Assembly (NCBI RefSeq): GCF_034720595.1
Contig: NZ_JAYESJ010000001.1
Location: 3,436,001-3,500,000 of the forward strand
Length of the DNA stretch: 64,000 nt
Reading direction: 5' to 3'
Origin: Rhizobium sp. CC-YZS058
Lineage (GTDB): Bacteria; Pseudomonadota; Alphaproteobacteria; Rhizobiales; Rhizobiaceae
The translations under genes and the position numbers were made by a program. Positions within the stretch are counted from its first letter, which is position 1; every line of letters begins with the position of its first letter. Shown piece after piece: positions 37,823 through 48,292 of this stretch. Below the pieces are notes generated by a model that worked only from the letters and a program-made list of their open reading frames with translations, ran no database searches and had not been told where the DNA came from.

Positions 37823-38611
37823 TCACCGCCCGCGCAGTCGCGCAACCAGCATGGCCCGCAGCGCCGCCTCGACCTGCCGGCTGACGAGCTTGCGGTTCGT
37901 ATCACGGGCAAAGTCGATCGTTTCTCCGAAGACGAGGTCGACATCAAGCGCGCCTTCCCGCAGCACGCCCAGGAGATGCGGCAGAAGCGCGATGTCGCCC
38001 GGCCAGGCGGCGATCGGCCGATGATAGCGCCCCATGGCCATGCCGTGCACGCGGGTATAGGCGAGCGCAACAGGCTGGACATGCACCGTGCCTGTCGGAG
38101 ACTGCGGCACCGCGCTCGCCGCCGCGCCGAACAGCGAGGATTTGATCTCGAGCAGCCGGTTGCCGTCGGACGTCGTGCCTTCGGGGAAGAGAACGACGAT
38201 CTCGCCGTCGGCAAGCCGGCTTCCGATCTCGCTTGCCTGCTGACCGGCGGCGCGCTTCTGTTCACGCTCGACGAAGATCGTCTTCTGCAGCCGCGCGAGC
38301 ACGCCGAAGACCGGCCATTGGCGCACCTCCGCCTTAGCCACGAAGACGACATCGGCAACGGAGCCGAGCGCCAGAATGTCCTTCCAGCTGACATGATTGG
38401 CGACCAGCATCAGCGGCCGGCGTGCGTCGATCCGGCCATGCACATGGACCCTGAGACCGATCATCCGGCAGGCGATGCGGTGGAAAAGGCGCGGCAGCCT
38501 GCGCCGCTGCGGCATGTCGCGCCAGAGAAACAGGATCTGAAAGGGCGCCAGCACCAGCGTCGCCAGTCCGAGCACGAGAACGCTGAGCACGATCCGGATC
38601 CAGGCGATCAT
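37823..38611 (-). CDS. plsC: 1-acyl-sn-glycerol-3-phosphate acyltransferase family protein
   Basis: 262 aa. An N-terminal membrane segment (IRIVLSVLVLGLATLVLAPF) is followed by the acyltransferase domain with block I NHVSWKDILAL (an HxxxxD variant, His-Val-Ser-Trp-Lys-Asp), block II VFVEREQKR and block III VVLFPEGTTSDG. It would make phosphatidic acid or transfer acyl chains to a related acceptor such as ornithine lipid (OlsA type); these cannot be separated by eye. It begins 7 bp after the rimI stop. Confidence 0.88.
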   Translation of the reverse strand: MIAWIRIVLSVLVLGLATLVLAPFQILFLWRDMPQRRRLPRLFHRIACRMIGLRVHVHGRIDARRPLMLVANHVSWKDILALGSVADVVFVAKAEVRQWPVFGVLARLQKTIFVEREQKRAAGQQASEIGSRLADGEIVVLFPEGTTSDGNRLLEIKSSLFGAAASAVPQSPTGTVHVQPVALAYTRVHGMAMGRYHRPIAAWPGDIALLPHLLGVLREGALDVDLVFGETIDFARDTNRKLVSRQVEAALRAMLVARLRGR

Positions 38612-38618
38612 ACGCGCA

Positions 38619-39113
38619 TCACAGGTCGAGCCGCATGATGTCCGCGCCGCCTGCCTCGGGGCCTGCGCCTTTGTAGTAGGCCTTCCGCTCGCCCACCTTG
38701 CGGAAGCCCAGACGCCGATACAGCCCGAGGGCTGCGGCATTGGCCTGATCGACTTCGAGAAACAGACTCTCCGCGCCATATTTGCGGCTTTCGGAAAAGG
38801 CTGCCTGCATCAGCCGCCAGCCCAGGCCGCCCCGTCCGTAGCGCTGGTCGACGCCGATCGTCAGGATCTCGCCCTCTCCGCCGCCGGCCCGAACCAGCAC
38901 GAAGCCGCCCATGGCCGGCCAGGCATAGGCATTGTTCTGCCGGGCAACGAATCCGAAGACGCTTTCCTGGGCAAGCAGGCTGTGGAACTCGCCGGCACTC
39001 CAGGGCGGTGAGAACCGCTGGCGATGCAGGGCGGCCACATCGTCCAGATGGTCGTCGCGCATCTGGAAAATATCGAACTCCGGCCGGCGGATGAAATAGT
39101 CGATCAGCGACAT
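38619..39113 (-). CDS. rimI: Ribosomal protein alanine N-acetyltransferase
   Basis: 164 aa GNAT-fold acetyltransferase. Motif A is the acetyl-CoA loop EILTIGVDQRYGRGGLGWRLM (Q/RxxGxG/A type), followed by SLFLEVDQANAAALGLYRRLGFRKVGERKAYY, typical of RimI. It acetylates the N-terminus of ribosomal protein S18 in E. coli. ATG 39113 gives a normal start. The tsaB-rimI order with 7 bp between is widely conserved. Confidence 0.92.
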   Translation of the reverse strand: MSLIDYFIRRPEFDIFQMRDDHLDDVAALHRQRFSPPWSAGEFHSLLAQESVFGFVARQNNAYAWPAMGGFVLVRAGGGEGEILTIGVDQRYGRGGLGWRLMQAAFSESRKYGAESLFLEVDQANAAALGLYRRLGFRKVGERKAYYKGAGPEAGGADIMRLDL

Positions 39114-39120
39114 GGCGCCT

Positions 39121-39780
39121 TCAGGCCCTTGCCACGGCAAAGCCGGCTTGCGAGCGCACATCCGGCCCCCGCAGATAGAGCGGCTTCGGCAGGTCGGTCA
39201 GCACATCGGCCTTGGCCCCCAGGGCCGCCACCACGCCGATCTCGGCCACATCCGGTCGCTCGGACGCGCCCTCACCCCTCAGCCATCCCGCACCGGACCC
39301 GACGAGCAGCCCCTCGAAGCCGCCATAGGCCCTCTTTGCCGCGTCGATCTCGCAGCCAAGCGGCGCGGCAAGCGCGGCACCTTCGGCGGAAAAGGGCTGC
39401 AGATAGAGCTCTTCGCGCTTGGCATCGAGCAGGCTGAGGATCGGCCGTCCGCCCGCTTCCGGGATCGCAGCCACGGCAAGCGCCTGCAGCACCGAAACGC
39501 CGACGCAGGGCTTGCCAAGCGCCAGAGCAAGGCCCCGCGCCGCAGCCACGCCCACGCGGATGCCGGTGAAGGAGCCGGGGCCGACAGTCACGGCCACGCG
39601 ATCCACCGCATCGAGATCGAGGCCGGCAGCGGCAAGCGCTCCATCCACCGCCTCCATCAGCCGCTCGGCATGGCCGCGGCCGATCTCCTCGCTGACCTGC
39701 CCCAGCACCCGGCCGGAATCGGCATCGAACAGGGCCGCCTGACAGGCGATACCGGCGGTGTCGAGGGCAAGAACGATCAT
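39121..39780 (-). CDS. tsaB: tRNA threonylcarbamoyladenosine biosynthesis protein TsaB
   Basis: 219 aa ASKHA-fold partner of TsaD and TsaE in making t6A37 of tRNA. The N-terminus VLALDTAGIACQAALFD and the motif TVGPGSFTGIRVGVAAARGLA are diagnostic. TsaB has no catalysis of its own but holds TsaD active. tsaC, tsaD and tsaE are outside the window. It heads the compact tsaB-rimI-plsC group. Confidence 0.94.
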   Translation of the reverse strand: MIVLALDTAGIACQAALFDADSGRVLGQVSEEIGRGHAERLMEAVDGALAAAGLDLDAVDRVAVTVGPGSFTGIRVGVAAARGLALALGKPCVGVSVLQALAVAAIPEAGGRPILSLLDAKREELYLQPFSAEGAALAAPLGCEIDAAKRAYGGFEGLLVGSGAGWLRGEGASERPDVAEIGVVAALGAKADVLTDLPKPLYLRGPDVRSQAGFAVARA

Positions 39781-39863
39781 CGTCTGGTCAACCGGAAAAG
39801 GGAATCAAGCGGAGGCGGGAGCTGCAACGGCCCCAGCCGCGCCGTGGCCGTCGGCACTCGGGC

Positions 39864-40430
39864 TCAGACCGCCTCGACGGCCTGAACCTCGGGCACGAAA
39901 TGGTGAAGCAGGTTCTGCACGCCATGCTTGAGCGTGGCGGTGGACGAGGGACAGCCGGAGCAGGCGCCCTTCATGTTGAGGAACACCGTTCCGTCGCGGA
40001 AGCCCTTGAAGGTGATGTCCCCGCCATCCTGCGCAACGGCCGGGCGCACGCGGGTCTCGAGCAGTTCCTTGATGGTGGCGACGATCGTCTCGTCGCCATC
40101 GTCGAAGAATTCACCTTCCTGGTCCGCTTCTTCCGCCCGTGCGCCGCCAGCCATGACCGGCTGGCCAGACATGAAATGTTCCATGATCGAGCCGAGAATA
40201 GCCGGCTTCAGATGCGCCCACTCGGCATCGGCCTTGGTGACGGTGATGAAGTCATAGCCGAAGTAAACGCCGGTGACGCCGGGAATGGCGAAGATGCGGG
40301 CGGCAAGCGCAGAGGCTGCACGCGCCTCGTCCTCGTCGCGGAATTCCGCCGTTCCGCTTTCAAGCACGACCTTGCCCGGCAGGAACTTCAGCGTGGCCGG
40401 GTTCGGGGTCGATTCCGTCTGGATGAACAT
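39864..40430 (-). CDS. Nfu-type iron-sulfur cluster carrier (NifU-like)
   Basis: 188 aa. The N-terminal Nfu domain starts MFIQTESTPNPATLKFLPGK, the form seen in mitochondrial NFU1. An acidic linker (EEADQEGEFFDDGDE) leads to the C-terminal NifU domain with the cluster-binding CxxC in GACSGCPSSTATLKHGV. It delivers [4Fe-4S] clusters to apo-proteins; MiaB, encoded nearby on the same strand, is one plausible client, though this is inference. Confidence 0.93.
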   Translation of the reverse strand: MFIQTESTPNPATLKFLPGKVVLESGTAEFRDEDEARAASALAARIFAIPGVTGVYFGYDFITVTKADAEWAHLKPAILGSIMEHFMSGQPVMAGGARAEEADQEGEFFDDGDETIVATIKELLETRVRPAVAQDGGDITFKGFRDGTVFLNMKGACSGCPSSTATLKHGVQNLLHHFVPEVQAVEAV

Positions 40431-40614
40431 CGCAGATCTCCAAATTTGGCCTCTCGGCCATCGGGCATGGTGGTTTCAGGCGGCGCCGGCCCTTGTCAGC
40501 GCGCGCGCTCCCGCTTGAGCAGGCATCCTGCTGAAGATGGGAATGTGGAGTGGCTGATACCAGATATGACGCGCGTCATAAAGACGAATCATCCGGCCAA
40601 ATCGTCGCTCGGCC

Positions 40615-41106
40615 TCAGCTCAGCGCTTCGATATCCTCGTCCGTCAGCAGGTCGGGGATGACCGTGACGGGAATGGGGAAGGCCGCGGTCTTGCCGGCGA
40701 TCGAGGCGACCAGCGGCCCCGGTCCATCCTTGGCGGAGCCGGCGGCCAGCACCAGGATGGCGATGTCGCGATCTTCTTCGATCAGGGCGTGGATCTGCGC
40801 TGTGGCGACCCCTTCGCGGATCACCATTTCCGGCTCGATCCCGACCTTCTCGCGCACGGTCTGGGCAATCTTGGCGAGCGTTGCCTCCGCTTCGGCCTGC
40901 GCCTCGGCCCGCATGATCCCTTCCACCCCGATCCATTGCTGGAAATCGGCATCGGGAATCACGTAGAGCAGCACGAGGGCACCGTTCGAATGGCGGGCGC
41001 GCAAGCCGGCATAGTGGACGGCGCGGGCGCATTCGGGGGTATCGTCGATCACCGCCAGAAACTTGCGGCGGTGACCTTCCATGCGGGAGAGACGTGCGGA
41101 AACCAT
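40615..41106 (-). CDS. Universal stress protein, UspA family
   Basis: 163 aa single Usp domain: FLAVIDDTPECARAVHYAGLRA at the N-terminus, ALVLLYVIPDAD, then ILVLAAGSAKDGPGPLVASIAGK, where the phosphate-loop GxxGxxxS/G pattern is only partly kept, and FPIPVTVIPDLL at the end. ATP binding is therefore uncertain. ATG 41106 gives the family start. It sits between trpS and the nfu-like gene, with a 184-bp spacer after it that shows no gene. Confidence 0.88.
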   Translation of the reverse strand: MVSARLSRMEGHRRKFLAVIDDTPECARAVHYAGLRARHSNGALVLLYVIPDADFQQWIGVEGIMRAEAQAEAEATLAKIAQTVREKVGIEPEMVIREGVATAQIHALIEEDRDIAILVLAAGSAKDGPGPLVASIAGKTAAFPIPVTVIPDLLTDEDIEALS

Positions 41107-41172
41107 GGTGCGGAGTCTGGCATTCCGCTCGCCCGGCTGCAAGGCCCCTTTTTCGCCATAATCGGCAGAGGA

Positions 41173-42237
41173 CTAGCGAAGGAAGCCGATGATGTCCTTC
41201 ACGTCCTTCATTACCGCATCCGCCCGTGCGCCGGCCCGCTCGCCGCCATCCCGCAGGATCGCGTCGATATGGCTCGTATCGTCCATCAGGCGCCGCATCT
41301 CGTCGGTGATCGGCGCCAGATGTGCAACGGCGAGATCGACCAACGCCGGCTTGAAGACCGAGAACTGTTGCCCGCCGAACTGCGTCAGAACATCAGCCTT
41401 GGAAAGATCGGCCAGCGCGGCATAGATCCCGACAAGATTGTCGGCTTCCGGCCGCCCCTTCAGCCCATCCACCTCGGAGGGCAAGCCGTCCGGGTCGGTC
41501 TTGGCCTTGCGGATCTTGCGCGAGATCGTTTCGGCATCGTCCATCAGGTTGATGCGCGACAGATCGGAGGCATCCGACTTCGACATCTTCTTGGTGCCGT
41601 CGCGCAACGACATGACCCGCGGCGCCGGACCATCGATCAGCGGCTCGACCATGGGGAAGAAGGCATGCACCGGCTCTTCGCCGACCGTGATGTCCACCCC
41701 CTTGCCATGGGCGCGGATACGCTCGGCGAAGTCGAGGTTGAACTTCATGGCAATGTCGCGGGCAAGCTCCAGATGCTGCTTCTGGTCGTCGCCGACCGGC
41801 ACATGGGTGGCGCGATAGGCCAGGATATCGGCAGCCATCAGGCTCGGATAGGCAAGCAGGCCGAGCGAGGCATTCTCGCGATCCTTGCCGGCCTTGTCCT
41901 TGAACTGCGTCATGCGGTTCATCCAGCCGATCCGGGCAACGCAATTGAAGATCCAGGCGAGCTCGGCATGGGCGGGCACTGCCGACTGGTTGAAGACGAT
42001 ATGGGCCTTGGGGTCGATGCCGGAGGCGATGAAGGCCGCAGCGATCGACCGGATCTGCCCCGGAAGGTCGTCATGCACGAGCTGTGCCGTCAGCGAATGC
42101 AGATCGACCACGCAGTAGATGCAGTCGTTCTTCTCCTGCAGCGCCACGAACTTGCGGATCGCGCCGAGATAATTGCCGAGGTGAAGATTGCCGGTCGGCT
42201 GGACACCGGAAAAGACGAGCGGGGGAAACTCTGCCAT
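41173..42237 (-). CDS. trpS: Tryptophanyl-tRNA synthetase
   Basis: 354 aa class I aminoacyl-tRNA synthetase. The ATP signature HIGH appears as [15 protein letters not shown] near residue 17, and the KMSKS loop is intact ([16 protein letters not shown]). Other family regions are [10 protein letters not shown] and [15 protein letters not shown]. It charges tRNA-Trp. An ATPase gene ends 87 bp upstream. Confidence 0.96.
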   Translation of the reverse strand: MAEFPPLVFSGVQPTGNLHLGNYLGAIRKFVALQEKNDCIYCVVDLHSLTAQLVHDDLPGQIRSIAAAFIASGIDPKAHIVFNQSAVPAHAELAWIFNCVARIGWMNRMTQFKDKAGKDRENASLGLLAYPSLMAADILAYRATHVPVGDDQKQHLELARDIAMKFNLDFAERIRAHGKGVDITVGEEPVHAFFPMVEPLIDGPAPRVMSLRDGTKKMSKSDASDLSRINLMDDAETISRKIRKAKTDPDGLPSEVDGLKGRPEADNLVGIYAALADLSKADVLTQFGGQQFSVFKPALVDLAVAHLAPITDEMRRLMDDTSHIDAILRDGGERAGARADAVMKDVKDIIGFLR

Positions 42238-42324
42238 GGGAACCTCGATCAGGGCGTGTGGACGGCGCTGGGGCGTTTGGCGGGCTTATGCACGGGGCAA
42301 GGGCGGCGATCAAGGGGCGCGACC

Positions 42325-43092
42325 TCAATCCTCCGCGGCAAGGGCGTCCACGAGATAGCCCTCCGGGTCCCGGAAGAACGCCTCCATCACCCGGAAATGA
42401 GTGGTGTCGCGGAAAGCGATCGGCCGAAAGCCGGAACGCGTGGTTTCAAGCAGGGTGGCGCCGGGATAAGCCATGAGAAGAGGCGCGTGCGTCGCGATGA
42501 TGAGCTGCCCCGTACCGGCGCGCTCGATCTCGGCGATCAGACGCAGGAACTCAAGCTGGCGGGTCGGCGACAGCGCCGACTCCGGCTCGTCGAACAGGAA
42601 AATTCCGCGCTTCAGGCAGCGCTCGCCGAAGAATCGCAGAAACCCTTCGCCATGCGAATGCGAGAGAAAATCGGGCGGGATGGCGCGTGCATCGCGGGCG
42701 GCATCGTCGAGGTACCGCGCGACTGAAAAGAAGGTCTCCGCTTTGAAGAACCAGCCGGTGTTGACCTTGGGCAACCAGCCGGCCCGCAGCACGGAGCGCA
42801 GGACATCCCCTGCCACATCGATGGCGCCGCTATGATCGACCGGGCGATAGCCGGCTCCGCCACCGGCCTGATCGAAGCCGATGAGGCCGGCGAGGCCCTC
42901 CAGGAACGTCGATTTTCCGGTTCCGTTCTCGCCAACGATAATTGTCACGGGCGTCTGGAAGGTCACCTCGAAGCCATTTGCGAACATTGGCAGGTTGAAG
43001 GGATAGCCCGGCGCGGACGGCAGCGCGACTTCGTCGATCCACACCCTCTTCAGGAAGGGCGGACGAAGGACAGAGGATATCTGACGCGCCAT
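42325..43092 (-). CDS. AAA-type predicted ATPase (COG3910-like)
   Basis: 255 aa single-domain ATPase. Walker A is IVGENGTGKST, Walker B is GIFLFDEPESALSP, and the downstream H-motif is IATHAPLL. The pattern of ABC/SMC-like AAA ATPases without a membrane partner suggests a stand-alone COG3910 protein; such ATPases appear in defence or repair settings, but the function here is unknown. GAGGAA precedes ATG 43092. It may be co-transcribed with the VOC gene 50 bp upstream. Confidence 0.82.
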   Translation of the reverse strand: MARQISSVLRPPFLKRVWIDEVALPSAPGYPFNLPMFANGFEVTFQTPVTIIVGENGTGKSTFLEGLAGLIGFDQAGGGAGYRPVDHSGAIDVAGDVLRSVLRAGWLPKVNTGWFFKAETFFSVARYLDDAARDARAIPPDFLSHSHGEGFLRFFGERCLKRGIFLFDEPESALSPTRQLEFLRLIAEIERAGTGQLIIATHAPLLMAYPGATLLETTRSGFRPIAFRDTTHFRVMEAFFRDPEGYLVDALAAED

Positions 43093-43142
43093 GAGCTCTT
43101 CCTCTCGCAGTGCAACTGGCCATGGTCCGCAGGGAGGCGGAT

Positions 43143-43532
43143 TCATGCCGGCTGCAGCAGATCCCAGAGATTGCCGAACGGATCCTCGAAGACGGCGACG
43201 CTGCCATAGGCTTCGTGGCGCGGCTCTTCGCGGAAGTGGACGCCGGCGGCGGTGAAGGCGGCGTGGTCGCGGGCGAAATCATCCGTGTGGAGGAAGAAGC
43301 CGACACGCCCGCCTGCCTGGCGGCCGATCGCTTCGGCCTGGCCGGCATCGGCAGCCCGGGCAAGCAGCAGCGCAGTCTCCGTCGCGCCCTTCGGCCGCAC
43401 CACCACCCAGCGCTTGCCCCCGCCCATGTCGAGATCCTCGACGAGATCGAAGCCGAGCGCGCCGCAAAAAAAGGCGATGGCCGGCTCGTAATCGGGAACG
43501 ATGAGGGTGATGCGGGCGATCGTCTGTTTCAT
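43143..43532 (-). CDS. VOC-family (glyoxalase/bleomycin resistance-like) protein
   Basis: 129 aa with two beta-alpha-beta-beta-beta modules: ARITLIVPDYEPAIAFFCGALGFDLVEDLDM and VGFFLHTDDFARDHAAFTAAGVHF, then YGSVAVFEDPFGNLWDLLQPA, whose ending is characteristic of VOC enzymes. Possible metal ligands are the His in LHTDD and Glu in FEDP. The reaction is not predictable (dioxygenase, glyoxalase or antibiotic binding). It starts 22 bp after murJ. Confidence 0.87.
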   Translation of the reverse strand: MKQTIARITLIVPDYEPAIAFFCGALGFDLVEDLDMGGGKRWVVVRPKGATETALLLARAADAGQAEAIGRQAGGRVGFFLHTDDFARDHAAFTAAGVHFREEPRHEAYGSVAVFEDPFGNLWDLLQPA

Positions 43533-43554
43533 GGCAGCCAGTGGGGTGAAAGTA

Positions 43555-45159
43555 TTAAATCTCCGGCGGCGGCATGACCGCAGGCTCGGTGGCGGGCGCG
43601 GGCTTGCGCTTCATGTTGCGGCGGATCATGCCGAGATCGGCACCGCCGAGCGCGAAGGCGAGCGTGAAATAGATGACCATCGACAGGCCGATCAGCAGCA
43701 TGAGGGCTGCGAGCTGATGGATGAGCGTGGTCTCCGGGGTCAGCCAGCCGGCGAGGAAGGCGGAGGCGTAGTTCAGCGCGAAAGCCATGATGATCGTGGC
43801 GGCGACCAGCCGCACGACGCGCGAAAAGAGCGCGGTTTCCCAATGCCAATGGCCGCGGCGCACCAGGACAAGGAAGAGAATGACGGCATTGACCCAGCCG
43901 GCCGTTGCCTCTGCCGTTGCGATGCCGCGCTCGCCGAAGAGCGGGAAGAGCGAGACGGCGAGCGCGCAATTGACGAGCACGGTGAGACCGGTGATGCGCA
44001 TCGGCGTCTTCGTGTCTTCGCGCGCGAAGAAACCGGGGTTCAGCGCCTTGGTCATGACGAAGGCCGGCAGGCCGAGACCGTAGATCGCCAGCACGCTGCC
44101 GACGGTGGCGGTGGTGGCGGCCGAGAAGGCGCCGCGTTCGTAGAGCACCCGCACGATCTCGTCGGAAATCACCCAGAGAGCGCCGGCGGCCGGGAGGGTG
44201 AGGAACAGCACGAATTCGAGCGAGCGGTTCTGGAGATTGTGTGCCTCCTTCAGCGCGCCGCCACGCAGCGCGCGCGAGAGTTCCGGCAGCAGCACCACCC
44301 CGACGGCGATGCCGACCACGCCGAGCGGCAACTGGTAGACGCGGTCGGCATATTGCAGAACGGCGATGGCGCCGTCCTTGGTGGAAGCGATCATCTGGCC
44401 GATGATCTGGTTGATCTGCGTGATGCCGCCGGTGACGGCGGCGGGCAGTGCCAGCCAGAGCAGGCGCTTGACATTCTCGGTGTAGCGCGGCCGGCGCAGC
44501 TGGAAGCGCATGCCGGCATGGCGCACCCCGGCATAGAGCACCGCCATCTGCAGGAGCCCGGCCACGAGCACGCCCCAGGACAGGTACCACGCGGTCGCCA
44601 GCGGATCGGCCCCGGTCCACAATCCGTAGGCGAGCGCCGCAATCAGCGTCACGTTCAGGAACACCGGCGCGATCGCGGCAGCGAAGTAATGATGGAGCGA
44701 ATTGAGCATGCCGGAGAGCATCGCGGTCAGCGACATGCACATGAGATAGGGGAACATCACGATCGCGAGCTTGACCGTGACATCGAACTTCTCCGGGTCA
44801 TCGACGAAGCCGGGCGCGATGATCGTCGAGACGATCAGCGGCATCGCCAGTTCCATGGCGATGGTGATCAGCAGGAGAACGGTGAAGAGGACGCCGAGCA
44901 CCTCTTCCGAAAAGCGCTTTGCGCCTTCAATGCCGTTTGCCTCGATCTCCTTGGCAAAGAGCGGCACGAAGGCGGCATTGAAGGCACCTTCGGCAAAGAG
45001 CCGGCGGAACAGGTTCGGAAAGCGAAACGCGGCGTAGAACGCATCGGCCATCGGCCCCGTTCCGAGCGCCGCGGCCATCAGCGTTTCGCGGGCAAAGCCC
45101 AAAACGCGGCTGCCGAGCGTGGCGCCACCGACAGTGGCGAATTTGCGGACGAGACTCAT
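43555..45159 (-). CDS. murJ: Lipid II flippase MurJ (MviN)
   Basis: 534 aa integral membrane protein of the MOP superfamily with about 14 helices. It flips lipid II across the inner membrane for peptidoglycan assembly. The start [35 protein letters not shown] includes the conserved Arg residues; also present are [22 protein letters not shown] and [15 protein letters not shown] 45159 overlaps the glnD stop (ATGA), indicating coupling. The glnD-murJ order is conserved in rhizobia. Confidence 0.95.
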   Translation of the reverse strand: MSLVRKFATVGGATLGSRVLGFARETLMAAALGTGPMADAFYAAFRFPNLFRRLFAEGAFNAAFVPLFAKEIEANGIEGAKRFSEEVLGVLFTVLLLITIAMELAMPLIVSTIIAPGFVDDPEKFDVTVKLAIVMFPYLMCMSLTAMLSGMLNSLHHYFAAAIAPVFLNVTLIAALAYGLWTGADPLATAWYLSWGVLVAGLLQMAVLYAGVRHAGMRFQLRRPRYTENVKRLLWLALPAAVTGGITQINQIIGQMIASTKDGAIAVLQYADRVYQLPLGVVGIAVGVVLLPELSRALRGGALKEAHNLQNRSLEFVLFLTLPAAGALWVISDEIVRVLYERGAFSAATTATVGSVLAIYGLGLPAFVMTKALNPGFFAREDTKTPMRITGLTVLVNCALAVSLFPLFGERGIATAEATAGWVNAVILFLVLVRRGHWHWETALFSRVVRLVAATIIMAFALNYASAFLAGWLTPETTLIHQLAALMLLIGLSMVIYFTLAFALGGADLGMIRRNMKRKPAPATEPAVMPPPEI

Positions 45160-48053
45160 CCTTCGATCTTTGCCTTGCGAATGGGGGGACGGGCCACAGG
45201 GGGCGGCGCGATCATGCCGGCGGGCATGCGGTCGCGTGCCTCGTCCGCCTCGCCGGCCATGACCGGCTTCAGCCGCGCGACGATATTGGCATGGCGCGTC
45301 TCGTTGGTGATCTTCGCGCCAACCAGATCGGTGACGTAGAAGGTGTCGATCACCTTTTCGCCGAAGGTGGTGATATGGGCCGAGCGAATGTCGAGCGAGA
45401 GATCGGAGAGCACGGCCGTGATTTCGGACAAGAGACCGGTGCGGTCCAGGCATTCGATCTCGATGACGGTGAAGGCATTGGACAGCGAATTGCTGATCGT
45501 CACCGCCGGCGGCACGGTGAAGGCCTTCGGCCGCTTGCGCCCCTTGCTGCGGCTGGCGATCACTTCCGGCAGGCGCTTGCGGCCGGCCAGCACGTCCTCG
45601 ATCATCCGGCCGATGCTGGCCGCCCGGCGCAGCTCGTCGTCATCCACGGGGAACTCACGGTTGATGAGGATGGTGTCGAGCGCACGCCCGTCGGTAGTCG
45701 TGAAGATCTGCGCGTCGACGATGTTGGCGCCGGCCGCCGCACAGGCGCCGGCGATGATCGCAAGCAGGCGCGGATGGTCGGGCGCCAGCACGGTGATCTC
45801 GGTGATCGCGTGGAACTGGTGCGTGCGCACCATGGTCGCCAGCGTCTTGTCGGCCTTGTCGGTTTCGCGAATGAAGCGCGCATGGCGAACCTGGTCTTCC
45901 AGCGGCACCGACAGGAGATAGGGCTGGTAATGCAGCCGCGAATAGGCCTTGCGGTCCTTCTGGCTGAAGTCGCCCAGCGCCTCGAACAGCATGTCGGCAG
46001 CATGCGCCGCCCGCGCCTTGCGCGGCATGTCGGAAAAGCCACCGGAGAGCAGCAGCTCGGTCTCGTAATACAGCGTCCGCAGCAGCTGGCCCTTCCAGCC
46101 GTTCCACACACCGGGCCCAACTGCGCGGATATCGCAAACGGTGAGGATCATCAGCATCTTCAGCCGCTCGAGGGATTGAACGCGCTCGGCGAAGTCGAGG
46201 ATGGTCTTTCGGTCGTTGAGGTCGCGCGTCTGGGCCACCATCGACATGGTCAGATGCTCTTCGATCAGCCAGGCGACGGTGTCGATCTGCTTCGGCGTCA
46301 GCCGGAAGCGGGCGCAGAGCCGGCGCGCCAGGCGAGCGCCGGCCACCGAGTGGTCTTCCGGCCGACCCTTGGCGACATCATGCAGCAGCACGGCGACATA
46401 GAGCGCCGTCCGATCCTCGACCGCCGGCATCAGCTTGACCGCCAGCGGATGGATCTCCTCGTCCTCGCCGCGGTCGATGCGCGAGAGGATATCGACCGAG
46501 CGGAGCAGATGCTCGTCCACCGTATAGTGGTGGTACATGTTGAACTGCATCATCGAGACGATACGGCCGAAATCCGGGATGAAACGGCCGAGCACGCCCG
46601 CCTCGTTCATCCGCCGCAACACGAGCTCCGGCTTGCGGCGCGAGGTGAGAATGGAAATGAACAGCCGGTTCGCCTCTTCGTCCTCCCGCAGCGAAGGGGT
46701 AATCAGCGACAGGGACCGCGTGACCTGCTTCAGCGCCGCCGGATGGAATTCCAGATTGTTGACATCGGCAATGTGGAACAGGCGAATGAGGTTGACCGGG
46801 TCGTTGCGGAACACGTCGGGGCTGGCCAGCGCGATGCGACCGCCATCATCGACGAACTCCAGCGAGCCGGGGATCTTGCGGATCCGCCGTCTGAAGCGAG
46901 TGATGACATTGGCAAAGCCCGGACGGTTCTTCGCCTGCTGGTCTTCCAGCGCCGCGCAGAAGATGCGCGTGAGGTCGCCGACATTCTTGGCCACCAGGAA
47001 ATAGTGCTTCATGAAGCGCTCGACCGCCGTCAAGCCCGGGTGGTCGTGATAGCCGAGCGCCTCGGCGATCTCCCTCTGGATATCGAAGGAGAGGCGCTCC
47101 TCCGCCTTGCCGGTCAGGAAGTGCATGTGGCAGCGCACGGCCCAGAGGAAGTCGTCGGACTTGCGGAACAGGCTGTATTCAGCGCGCGAGAGAACGCCGA
47201 GCGAGACGAGATCGGCGGATTCGCGCACGCGGTAGTAATATTTTGAAATCCAGAACAGCGTGTGCAGGTCGCGCAGCCCGCCCTTGCCTTCCTTCACGTT
47301 CGGCTCGACCAGATAGCGCGTATCGCCAGCCTTGCGGTGGCGCTCGTTGCGCTCGTCGAGCTTGGCAGCGATGAATTCGGGGCCGGTATTGCGGACGATC
47401 TCGTCGTCGAAGCGCCGTTCCAGCTCGTCGGCGAGAGCGGAGGCACCGCAGATCAGTCGCGTCTCGAGGATCGCCGTGCGGATCGTCATGTCCTCGCGGG
47501 AGAGCTCGATGCACTGGTCGACGGTGCGGGTGGCATGGCCGACCTTGAAGCCCATGTCCCACAGCAGATAGAGCATGAACTCGATCGCCGGCTCGCTCCA
47601 GGGCGCCTTGCGGGCGGGCAGCAGGAACAAGAGGTCGATATCCGAACCCGGCGCCAGCGTGCCGCGGCCATAGCCGCCCACCGCCGCAATGGCGATCTGC
47701 TCTCCCTTCGGCGTCTGGCCTGCCCCGAAGACGTGGGTGAGCGTGAAGTCGTAGAGGACGGTGATCAGCTGGTCCTGCAGGCGCGAAATGCGCTCGGCGC
47801 ATTTCAGCCCGCTGCCATCCTCCTTCAGCCGTTCATAGGCCCGCGCACGACCGGCGGCATTGGCCTCCTTGAAGGCGGCGAGCAGCGCCTGGCGCATCTG
47901 GTCGCGCGTCTCGGCATGAACCGAGGCGATCATCTCGCAGCGGGCGCGCAAGGTGGAGATATCGAAGGAGTCAGGCACGAGCATTTTCATCTTGCCGGGT
48001 ACTGGCCGGACGGGCTGGAGCCCGGCCTCTTTGACGAGCCGCCGCTTGTGCAT
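45156..48053 (-). CDS. glnD: [Protein-PII] uridylyltransferase / uridylyl-removing enzyme GlnD
   Basis: 965 aa nitrogen sensor. It has a nucleotidyltransferase domain (GGYGRG residues 126-131, SDIDLLFL from 137), an HD domain ([22 protein letters not shown]) that removes UMP, and two C-terminal ACT domains that bind glutamine ([38 protein letters not shown]). It modifies PII proteins and so governs GlnE, NtrBC and nitrogen assimilation. ATG 48053 gives a slightly long N-terminus; ATG 47990 is an alternative. It is coupled to murJ. Confidence 0.95.
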   Translation of the reverse strand: MHKRRLVKEAGLQPVRPVPGKMKMLVPDSFDISTLRARCEMIASVHAETRDQMRQALLAAFKEANAAGRARAYERLKEDGSGLKCAERISRLQDQLITVLYDFTLTHVFGAGQTPKGEQIAIAAVGGYGRGTLAPGSDIDLLFLLPARKAPWSEPAIEFMLYLLWDMGFKVGHATRTVDQCIELSREDMTIRTAILETRLICGASALADELERRFDDEIVRNTGPEFIAAKLDERNERHRKAGDTRYLVEPNVKEGKGGLRDLHTLFWISKYYYRVRESADLVSLGVLSRAEYSLFRKSDDFLWAVRCHMHFLTGKAEERLSFDIQREIAEALGYHDHPGLTAVERFMKHYFLVAKNVGDLTRIFCAALEDQQAKNRPGFANVITRFRRRIRKIPGSLEFVDDGGRIALASPDVFRNDPVNLIRLFHIADVNNLEFHPAALKQVTRSLSLITPSLREDEEANRLFISILTSRRKPELVLRRMNEAGVLGRFIPDFGRIVSMMQFNMYHHYTVDEHLLRSVDILSRIDRGEDEEIHPLAVKLMPAVEDRTALYVAVLLHDVAKGRPEDHSVAGARLARRLCARFRLTPKQIDTVAWLIEEHLTMSMVAQTRDLNDRKTILDFAERVQSLERLKMLMILTVCDIRAVGPGVWNGWKGQLLRTLYYETELLLSGGFSDMPRKARAAHAADMLFEALGDFSQKDRKAYSRLHYQPYLLSVPLEDQVRHARFIRETDKADKTLATMVRTHQFHAITEITVLAPDHPRLLAIIAGACAAAGANIVDAQIFTTTDGRALDTILINREFPVDDDELRRAASIGRMIEDVLAGRKRLPEVIASRSKGRKRPKAFTVPPAVTISNSLSNAFTVIEIECLDRTGLLSEITAVLSDLSLDIRSAHITTFGEKVIDTFYVTDLVGAKITNETRHANIVARLKPVMAGEADEARDRMPAGMIAPPPVARPPIRKAKIEG

Positions 48054-48292
48054 GCGCCATCCACCCTCTCACCGCAGAGCAGCAGAGGGATTGCAGCGGG
48101 CCCATGCCCTTTGTCCCCGCCGGCCCGATTGTCTCGAGATCTATAAGCAATAAGCCTTGCCAAGTCGTTTCGCATGCCGGCTGCCGCTGCCCGGATCTGG
48201 TGATCGCGACGCAGCGGGAGCGTTTGGCCGCACACATCGGCCCTTGCCGGCTGAAGGTCAAGCCCTGCCGCGGGTGACGTGGGGTTCGGCGT

